Origin: Polyrhizophydium stewartii
Taxonomy: Eukaryota > Chytridiomycota > Chytridiomycetes > Rhizophydiales
Length of the DNA: 21,173 bases
Direction of reading: 5' to 3'
Assembly (NCBI GenBank): GCA_027604665.1
Contig: JADGIZ010000179.1
Location: 1-21,173 of the forward strand
Shown here in pieces: positions 9,701 through 17,245 of this stretch. Made by a program: the position numbers and the translations under genes. The notes beneath the pieces were generated by a model, which saw only the letters and a list, made by a program, of their open reading frames with translations, had not been told where the DNA came from and made no database searches. Every line of letters begins with the position of its first letter. Position 1 is the stretch's first letter.

Positions 9701-11179
9701 CGCCGATCGACAAAAACGGCGGCAGCGAGACATCGCCCTTGGTCGGCGAGCTTGCTGCTGTCGTGCTCGGCTTGGCGCCAGCCCCGTCTCGCTCGCGCGG
9801 TGCTAGAAACGAGGGCATCGCACCCGATGCAGAACCGGTCGCCACAGGCCTGTTTTCTTGCTTCTTTTGCTTACCATCTCCCAGCCCGAGCAGATCAAAC
9901 ATGTCGTCGTCAGCGACATCGTCGACTTCCTGTCGAAACACAAGGTCAGCGACGCAATTGGGCTTTGGATCACGAAAGGAAGCAGTCACCTTTGGCTTCT
10001 CTTTTGCTTGCGTCTGTCGTCGGCCTCTCCCGCGCTCGGCAGCAGAGCTGAGCAGGCTGCTGCCGTCGTTGGAGCCAAAGAGGCCGTCGTCCGCTTTGGG
10101 CTTTTGAACTTGCGCGGCGGCTGCAGCTCCCGCCGAGCTTGCCGCTGAGCCGCCAGAGAGGAACGACGGCCGTTGTGCTGCAGGCGATGCGGATCCGGCA
10201 GCGGTCGCAGGCTTTGCAGCACCTGCTGAATCCCAGGGAAATGACGGAGCCGGTGATGCCGAGGATGCGGACGACTTGGCGTTTGATGCTGCATCTGCTG
10301 AGCCAAATGACAGCGCCGACGAGCTTGAGCCGCTCTGCAGAGATGGCGATGCCTTGTGCGCCGGCGATGATGCGGCGGCGCTGTCAGCGCGACGGCCGCC
10401 CGCCGGTGCAGAATGAGGCTTGCCAAAGAGCTGCGAGTCGAGATCGTCCATGTCCTGGAGCGACTTGAGGAGATTGTCCACGTCGGCCTTATCGTCGCCG
10501 TCTGCGCCTGCTTTGGCCGCGTTCTGTGCGGCTTGCTTTGCAGGGGCAGGCATCGGCATCGGCATCGACGGCGAAGGCCGCGTTGATCCAGCGCTTCCGA
10601 GCGGGCTTGCAGCGGCCCTCGGCATAGCGTAGCGAGAGGTGGGGATGTCGCTCGAGTCTGCTTTCTGCGCCGGCTTTGGTGGCACCAGTGTCAGCGAGTG
10701 TCTTGTGCGCTGCAGAGGCCGGCAATAAACTCACGCTCTTGGGCATCTCGGCTGGCCGGTGTTGGCAGTGCGTCGCAGCGAGTCGGTGGCGGCGGCATCA
10801 GCAACAACAGCGGCCAATCCACATGGCGAGCGAGGCCGCGATGCAGGCGGCCAAGGGGCATGGCTTCCGTGGTTGACGCACCCTTGCTCGATGAGTTTGA
10901 CTTTGTGCTTCCCTTTTTGTGCTTTCCACTGCGGCCGCTGCCGGCCTTGCCGTCATCGCTGTCGCTGCTGAGGGCGAGGATGTCGTCAAAGTCGTCGTCG
11001 TCCAGATCCAGATCGAGCTTGCCCGGCTTGGAGGCCGCGCCAGCCGCGCCGCCCGCGGGCACGGGGATGAGGCCGCCCGTGAGCGCCGACGACGATCCGC
11101 GAGTGCCGGACGCGGCCGCCGTCTCGCGCCCGCTCGCTCGCGCCGCCGCTGCTGCCGTGAGCGACGTCCCGAAATCCAT
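6725..11179 (-). CDS. FBF1: FBF1-like protein (Fas-binding factor 1 / DYF-19 family), ciliary transition-fibre component
   Basis: Thirteen exons by splice signals and frame: 11179-10882, 10751-10735 (17 nt), 10673-9990, 9929-9254, 9183-9023, 8964-8707, 8638-8555, 8494-8261, 8193-7963, 7900-7549, 7485-7282, 7220-7141 and 7072-6725. They total 3627 nt, or 1208 aa plus TGA; human FBF1 is about 1130 aa. FBF1 sits on distal appendages/transition fibres and gates protein entry to the cilium. Evidence: an acidic N-terminal motif (LDLDLDDDDFDDIL); NLLKSLQDMDDLDSQLFGK (about 172-190), matching the conserved FBF1 block before 'SAP'; VADDDMFDLLGLGD (about 338-351), matching the second FBF1 block; low-complexity Ser/Ala/Pro linkers; then a coiled coil from about residue 610 to 1120 (for example SKMMSELQGRLEADHA). 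The last exon has a Gly/Ala-rich break before a final helix. Start choice is uncertain: an ATG at 10746 (MPKS) is an alternative. Orthology is inferred from motif order. Confidence 0.8.
9930..9989 (-). other. 60-nt intron hidden in frame inside the FBF1-like gene
   Basis: On the minus strand this segment starts GTGACT and ends TTTCGACAG, with GCTGACC about 14-20 nt before the end. Its length matches neighbouring introns (58-70 nt). It is a multiple of three without a stop, so an ORF caller reads through it as 20 extra residues. Removing it places EKPK directly before the acidic block EVDDVADDDMFDLLGLGD. No RNA evidence is available from sequence alone. Confidence 0.75.
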
Positions 11180-11202
11180 CGCGCGGCGCTTCCACGCTCG
11201 AG
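11180..11202. promoter_or_regulatory. 23-bp gap between divergent start codons (FBF1-like and HRD3-like)
   Basis: The proposed ATG of the FBF1-like gene (complement of 11177-11179) and that of the HRD3-like gene (11203-11205) face away from each other across 23 bp. A promoter for both cannot fit here, so either each transcript starts inside the other gene or one start codon is wrong. Both ATGs have G at -3. No TATA-like element is visible. Confidence 0.45.
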
Positions 11203-14200
11203 ATGCGGATCTGTGAGTCGGTTGCTTCGGCGCCCGCGCGAGGCACGCAGGCGCTGACAGCCCGCACCCCGACGCGCCTGCCGACCGTCAACCCGCGCCT
11301 CGCCGCCATGCGCCGCTGCAGCCACTGCGCCGTGCGTTGCGCTGCTGCTCGCCGCGGCCCTGCCCGCGGCCCCCCTCGTCTCCGGCTCTGGCCAGCCCAA
11401 GGTGCGCCGCAGCCGATCCCAGAAGCGCTTCGAAGGTTGCCGAGCGTGCGCTGACGGCGGCCCTGCGTGCGTGCGCCGGCCGTGTCGGGCTCGCTCCCCC
11501 GTGCGCATCACATGCTGCGGACCCCACCCGGCCCGCCGGACGCTGCCGCCGGCCTGAAGCCCGTCGCCGACGTGGTCGGCTCGCCACCTCGGTCGTCGCC
11601 GCCACCGCCAGGTGAGGTATCAAGCCCGGGACCGCTCGGGACGGCCGCTGCGTCGGGCCAGAAGCGGCCTGCGGGTGCACGCTCGCCTTGGCGGCCCGCT
11701 GACACCGGAGCGCACGGTCGACTCCCGCGCGAGCAGGCAGCGGCGAGGCGGCGTACCGGGCTGCAATCGATGTGCTCGCCGACCTGGACAAGCTCGAAGG
11801 CGCATCGTCGGCCGAGCGTGCCGCGCAGTCCGGCTCCGACCAGGGCGACTCGACCATCACCGAGATCATCTCCATGTTCTTCAACCATGTGTTGCCGCGC
11901 AAGTCGTTCTTTGTCGAGACCGCACGCCGCTGGCTGTTTGATCCGGCGAGCGATGTGTCGCTGTCGACGGCCCCGGAGGCGGGCCTTCTGCATTCGAGCG
12001 GCTCGCTGTCGGCGCGCGAGGCCACCGAGGCCAAGGCGGCCCTCGAGGCTCGCAAGCTCGAGGCCGCGCTGCTGCAAGACGAGTCGGCCGACATGCCGAC
12101 GTTCCGCGACTCGGACCCGCCCGCGCTGAAGCGGGCCAAGGCCGTCAAGTGGCTGCACACGGCCGCATACAAGCTTGGCAACGCCGACGCAACAATGGTC
12201 CTGGGCGATATGTTTCTGTATCGCAAGTTTGGCCACCGGCGCAATGCCACGGAAGCGTTCCGCCACTACATGGCCCTCGCCTCGCTGGGCAACAGCACCG
12301 CACAGTTCGTCGTTGCAGAGATGTACGCCTCGGGCGTTGGAGTGCCGCGCGACTATCCCAAGGCCATGATCTACGCAAGCTTTGCGGCACTCGGCGGGAA
12401 CATCCTTGCGGACCAGATGCTTGCATTCTGGCACTCTGCGGGAGTCGCCATGGCGCCGAGCTGCGAGATCTCCACCTTCCACTATCACCGTGTCGCCTCG
12501 CAGGGTGAGCACGCCTTTCGTGCTGCGAGCCATGCGGCACGCGCTCGCTTATCTGACTCGTATCGCGCCGCTTCCAGTTATCGAGATGTACCGCGCCGGC
12601 CCGCCTGGCGGACTCCCCATACCGCCGCCATACCGCTACCTGCCCGACGACAACGGCGGAGTCTACGGCTCGGGTGCGAGCGGAGCAAGCACGCTCGGCA
12701 AAGGGAAAAGCGCCGCGATGCTATCCGAGGAGGAGCTTCTGATGCTCTACCGTCTGCAGGCAGAGACTGGAGACGTGGCCTCGCAGGTGAGTCGCGTCTC
12801 CAGCGAGCCCTCTCATCTGCCAAAGCGATTGCTGATGCCTCGCATGATGAAACCAGTTCATGGTCGGCGACATCTACTACCGGGGCACGGCCAAGACGCC
12901 GCGCAACTATGCCAAGGCATACAAGTACTTTAGACTCGCGGCATCGCACTATCCGAGCGCCGAGGAGCTCAATGACGAGGACGTGGCCGAGTCGACGCTG
13001 CAGGCCGCGCGGTACGCCGCGCGCGCGACGGGCTATCTGGGCCTGATGCACTGGCGCGGCGACGGCGTGCAGGCGGACCCCGTTGTTGCACGCAGATTCT
13101 TTGAACAGGGAATGGAGCGCAACAACGGCGCGAGCTATAACGCCATCGGGCTGATGCACCGGCTCGGTGCTGCGGGCTTTCCCAAGGACGAGGCCAAGGC
13201 GATCAAATACTATTCCGAGGCTGCGTCTCGCGACAACTTTGACGGCATGGTCAACCTCGCCGAGCACCTGCTTAGTGGGTTGAGCACCGCGGCTGTTTCG
13301 TCTGATGCGCTGGCCGGAGATGCATGCTGACGGACTTGCCGCCGGCAGAGTCGCCGACGCCCGACTTTTCCCGCATCGCACAGCTGCTCAACACGGCTGG
13401 AACCAACAACCACTTGGTGGCATACTACCACCTTGGCACTCTGATGATGCTCGGAAAGGGCGTGACAAAGAACTGCAAGGCCTCGCTGTACTACCTCAAG
13501 AGCCTGTCCGAGCGCGGCGGCTGGCACGACCCGACGATCCACTTGGCCGAGGAGGCGCTCAAGCGCGGCGATACGGAATCCGCATTCATGCATTATCTCT
13601 TTGCGGCAGAGCGCGGATACGAGATTGCGCAGTCCAACGCGGCGTGGATGCTGGATCGCCAGATCTACCGCCCGGTGTCGTGGTCGCCGCTGTTGTACTC
13701 GTCGTCTGGCCAGGTTGATCCGTACGAAGCGGCGATCCCGCTGTGGAACCGCGCGGCGAACCAGGACAATGAGGATGCGCGGGTCAAGCTCGGCGACTAC
13801 CATTACTATGGCCTCGGGCTTGCGCGCGATCCACCCTCGGCTGGCGATGCAGCGGCGCCAGAGCCGGATGACGATGCTGACGGATCTCCGTCGGATGACG
13901 CGAGCAGCAAGGCAACGCCGGAGCTTCGCGCGCCGTCGATTGTTGAGAGGATCCTTGGCATCTCGTTCATCTCCAATGCGGCGCGCTCGTATCCGCCGGC
14001 GTACGACCGCGCGGCGGCGTACTATCTGGTGGCCGCTAATACCAAGCACTCGTCGATGGCCATGTTTAATCTCGGATATATGTACGAGCACGGGCTTGGT
14101 GTGGCCAAGGACTTTCACCTTGCCAAGCGGTGGTACGACCAGGCGCTCGCGACCAACCCGGCAGCATATCTGGCCGTCAATCTGGCGCTCACGAACCTGA

Positions 14201-14904
14201 TGATCAAGCGCGTGCTCGAGACGCTGCTGGCGCCGTTTGGGTTTGGCGGCGACGATGCGTGGAGGCGCGATAAGGAGGCCGGCCCTGAGGAGGTTGCAGT
14301 CGGGGTGCCGCCGGCGGGCGAGCCTGCGGGCGAGCGCAAGGTCGAGCCGCACATGCCCGACGCTCAGCCGGCGAGCGGCGAGCCCAACGATCTGTCCGAG
14401 TTTGACGAGAGCCTGGTGTCTGACCACTGGCCGGCGCTGATGCTCTTTATGGCGGCCGTTGTGCTGATGTTTTGGCGAGCGCGTGTGGAGCACCAGCACC
14501 GCGCCGAGCTCGCGGCGCGAGCCCGTGCAGCGCAGGAAGCCGCGCGGCGCACGGCGGAGCAAGCCCGTGCGGATCACGATGGGCGGGCAGACGGCGACCA
14601 GCCGGATACGCACGTGAACCACGGCGCGTCGACGCAGACGCTCAGCGAGCCGCGGCCGCGTGGAGACGATGCGGCAGATGCGGCGGCGGCCACTGGCGCG
14701 TTCAGCGAGCTGCGCGAGCGGCGGCCGTTCAGCGCGGCAGCGGCTGATGCTGATGCCATCGGCGCAGGGAGCTCTGCGGCCGCAACGGCTGCGACGGCTG
14801 CCGAGAGCCGCGAGGCTCGGGCGGCGGCGTTCGAGGCGCGGATGGCGCGACAGCGCTCGAGTGACCAGGGGCGGGGCGACGATGAAGAGCAGGACGCGCA
14901 TTGA
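11203..14904 (+). CDS. HRD3: SEL1L/HRD3-like ER-associated degradation factor with Sel1 repeats
   Basis: Proposed exons: 11203-11212 (10 nt), 11322-11401, 11560-11611, 11737-12504, 12578-12786, 12857-13274 and 13349-14904; they sum in frame to about 1030 aa. HRD3/SEL1L partners the HRD1 ubiquitin ligase in the ER membrane and selects misfolded luminal proteins. The short first exon joined to exon 2 gives a good signal peptide (MRISTAPCVALLLAAALPAA). Many Sel1-type repeats follow, from about residue 185 to 800, for example KWLHTAAYKLGNADA, AEMYASGVGVPRDYPKAM, GLMHWRGDGV, YYHLGTLMMLGKGV and NLGYMYEHGLGVAKD, with N-glycosylation sequons (NAT, NST) as expected for a luminal domain. An acidic insert (about 673-700) interrupts the repeats. 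One membrane helix (ALMLFMAAVVLMFW, about 873-889) precedes a tail of about 140 residues rich in Ala, Arg and acidic residues. Exons from 11737 on are firm. Exons 1-3 are tentative; the acceptor at 11559 lacks a well-placed branch site. Confidence 0.82.
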
Positions 14905-15087
14905 CGAGTGAATGCGTGGCTGTGAATGAAGCTGTGTTTGGTACCGAGCGCCGCATCTCCGCCCGCCGGGGTGTGCGGGGAGCGGAGTTGAACCGCAGAC
15001 GAGATCGGAGCGGCCGATGCGATCTGCGATCGTCCGGGTCGGCGGCACTGATGTGCCGCGCACCTGAGGACGGCGGGCTGGCTGACC

Positions 15088-16950
15088 ATGGCCGCCTCAG
15101 CACCCGGAGAGCCGCCCGCAGCCCGCACACCCACACACACACGCACGCACTCACACGCACGCCGCATGCTCGGTGCATCCGCTCTCGCACGCCGCTTTCC
15201 GGCGGCAGCAGCGGCCGGCGCGCGCATGCCGTCTGCGCGGCGCGCATTCGCGTCCGGCACCCGCGGGACCACGCGGCCTCGGCGGAACGCGGCGCTGGCG
15301 GTCGGCGTTGCCGCGGGAACCGTTGGCGCCGCGGCGGCCGCCGCTGCGCTGGTGGTGGTGCAGGAGCCGACGTCGCTTGACAAGCTCGGGCGGCCGTTTG
15401 CGTTCTGGCGCGAGATGTTCCCGATCTACCTCAAGTACCGCTACACGCAGTGGCGGCTGCAGGCGGTCGACGAGGCCGAGGAGCGCGACCGCGCGTGGGA
15501 CGCCCTGCACCGAGCGCATGCGCCGCAGGTGCTCGATCTGTTCCTGCGGCTGCGCGGGCTCTACATCAAGCTGGGCCAGATGCTCGCCACGCGGCAGGAC
15601 ATTGCGCCGCAGGTGTACCGCGAGCACTTTGCCGAGCTGCTCGACAATGTGCCTGCGCTGTCGGGAGCCGAGGCCAGAGACATCATTGAGCGCTCGCTCG
15701 GGCGGCCGCTGGGCGACGTCTTTGCCGACTTTGACGACGAGGCACTCGGGGCCGCGTCCATTGGGCAGGTGCACCGCGCGACGCTGCACGACGGCCGCGC
15801 GGTCGTGGTCAAGATCCAGTATCCGGACGCCCACGAGCTCGTGCGCCAGGACCTTGTGACGAGCAAGCAGTTTGCGCAGCTGGCGCAACCCGAGCAGGTG
15901 CCGGCCATGGACGAGCTCAAGCGCCAGGTGCTCGAGGAGTTCCACTTTGACAAGGAGGCGTGGGCGCTCGAGACCATTGGCAAGAGCATTGCGCCGTACT
16001 TTTCCGACGTGATCATCCCACAGCCCGTGCACGAGCTGTCGAACAAGACGGTTCTTGTGATGGAGTACATCCCCGGCGTCAAGTTCACGGACGCGATCCT
16101 GGCCGACGCTGGGCGCATTGCGGCGCGCATGGGGGCAACCATCGACGACCTGCGCGCCGGCCGCGTGACAACGTGGATGGGCATCCGGTACGGCGCGCAC
16201 GCGGCGGCGGACGCTGCGTACACGGCGCTGGCGGCGTCGTACAACTGGACGCTTGGCTGGGTCGCGCCGAACCTGCCGTACCCGCGCAAGCCGCTGGACA
16301 TCAAGCACATCTTCCACCAGCTCGTGCAGGTGCACGGCCGCGAGATTCTGATTGACGGCCTCTTCAACGGCGACCCTCATCGTAAGCGACGCGCGGGTGG
16401 TGCCTTCGTGCAGTTGTCATGAGCTGACGCGTTCTTGCACGCTTGGCGCGCAGCCGGAAACATCCTGTACACGCCGAGCGGCAAGATTGGCCTGATCGAC
16501 TACGGCCAGGTCAAGGCGCTCACGCGGCGCGAGCGCCGCGAGCTCGCGCAGCTCATCCTGCTGCTCGCGCAAGGCGAGTCTGCCAAGGAGGCGACGATCG
16601 AGCAGATCAAGAAGATGGGGTTCGTGACGACCAAGGGCGACCCGCACGTGCTGTACAAGACGTGCGTGATCGCGTTCGACCGCGACGACCCCGAAGTGTG
16701 CGAGGGCATGAACCTGCAGCAGTATCTCGAGTACCTCAGCAAGCGCGACCAGACCAAGCGGCTCCCGGAGCAGTACATCATGGCGGTGCGCGCGTGCATC
16801 CTGCTGCGCGGCATGGCGGCGCTCATTGGCGGCGGCAACATCAGCATCGCGCGCGAGTGGGTGCCGCTCGCCAAGCAGGCCCTGGCCATGTTCCCCGAAG
16901 ACCCCGCGACGGACGACGAGAAGCCCGAGTTTGTGCCGCGCGGCGCCTGA
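15088..16950 (+). CDS. ABC1/ADCK/UbiB-family atypical kinase, probably mitochondrial
   Basis: Exons 15088-16381 and 16454-16950 join to 596 aa. The intron (72 nt, branch GAGCTGACG) splits the Pro codon of the catalytic HPGN motif, which helps fix the splice. The family's proteins are atypical kinases/ATPases linked to coenzyme Q and lipid handling. Seen: a basic Arg/Ala-rich presequence-like N-terminus; a possible hydrophobic segment (GVAAGTVGAAAAAAALVVV); the KxGQ motif (KLGQ, 161-164); the Ala-rich loop AASIGQVH (222-229) replacing the glycine loop; the invariant Lys in VVVKIQYP (K242); the hinge VLVMEYIPG; GDPHPGN (catalytic D429, N434); and D447-Y-G in place of DFG. The ATG at 15088 has a strong context (GACCATGG). 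An internal ATG at 15166 (MLGASALARRF) would give a cleaner mitochondrial presequence. The gene is tandem with HRD3 (183 bp upstream). Confidence 0.92.
15125..15161 (+). repeat. CA/CGCA-rich simple repeat at the start of the ADCK-like gene
   Basis: A run of CA dinucleotides broken by C and G. If translation starts at 15088 it encodes a His/Thr/Arg-rich stretch (RTPTHTRTHSHARR), which is unusual before a mitochondrial presequence. If translation starts at 15166 it is 5' untranslated sequence. The repeat therefore bears on the start choice. Confidence 0.7.
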
Positions 16951-17245
16951 TCGGCACGCCGGCGCGGGCCGGCGGACCTCATCTGCGAGTTATGAACACA
17001 ATGATTGCATTTCATGAAGCGGGCGGTGCAAGCGTGTGTGTGAATGTGTGTGAGGGATGCGGAGGGCCAGATCGCAGCGGGGCCAGAGGGCGGCGCCGAT
17101 CCGAGCTCGGACTTTGCCCAAGCAGCCGCCATGTTCGCATCGGCCCGCGCCGCCGCCCTGCGCGTGCGTCGCCCGCTCGATGCTGCCGCGCCCGCGCGAG
17201 CCGCCCGCTGACGCCCGCCGGCCCGCCCGCTCGCGCCCTTCGCAG
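16951..17245 (+). other. Gap between the ADCK-like stop and the first recognisable kinase exon
   Basis: These 295 bases were read in all three forward frames for a kinase N-lobe (glycine-rich loop, VAIK lysine, alpha-C glutamate) and none was found. The left part is relatively AT-rich (around 16990-17015), as near other gene ends here, followed by a TG-rich stretch (17034-17052). The right part holds an ATG at 17130 in good context (CCGCCATG) that opens only a short Ala/Arg-rich frame. It ends with an intron-like 3' end: CGCTGAC near 17206-17212 and TTCGCAG ending at 17245. Confidence 0.6.

Noticed and set aside
13210..15063. A 617-codon minus-strand ORF opposite the HRD3-like gene
   Set aside because: Arg-rich antisense shadow; the Sel1 repeats on the plus strand are convincing.
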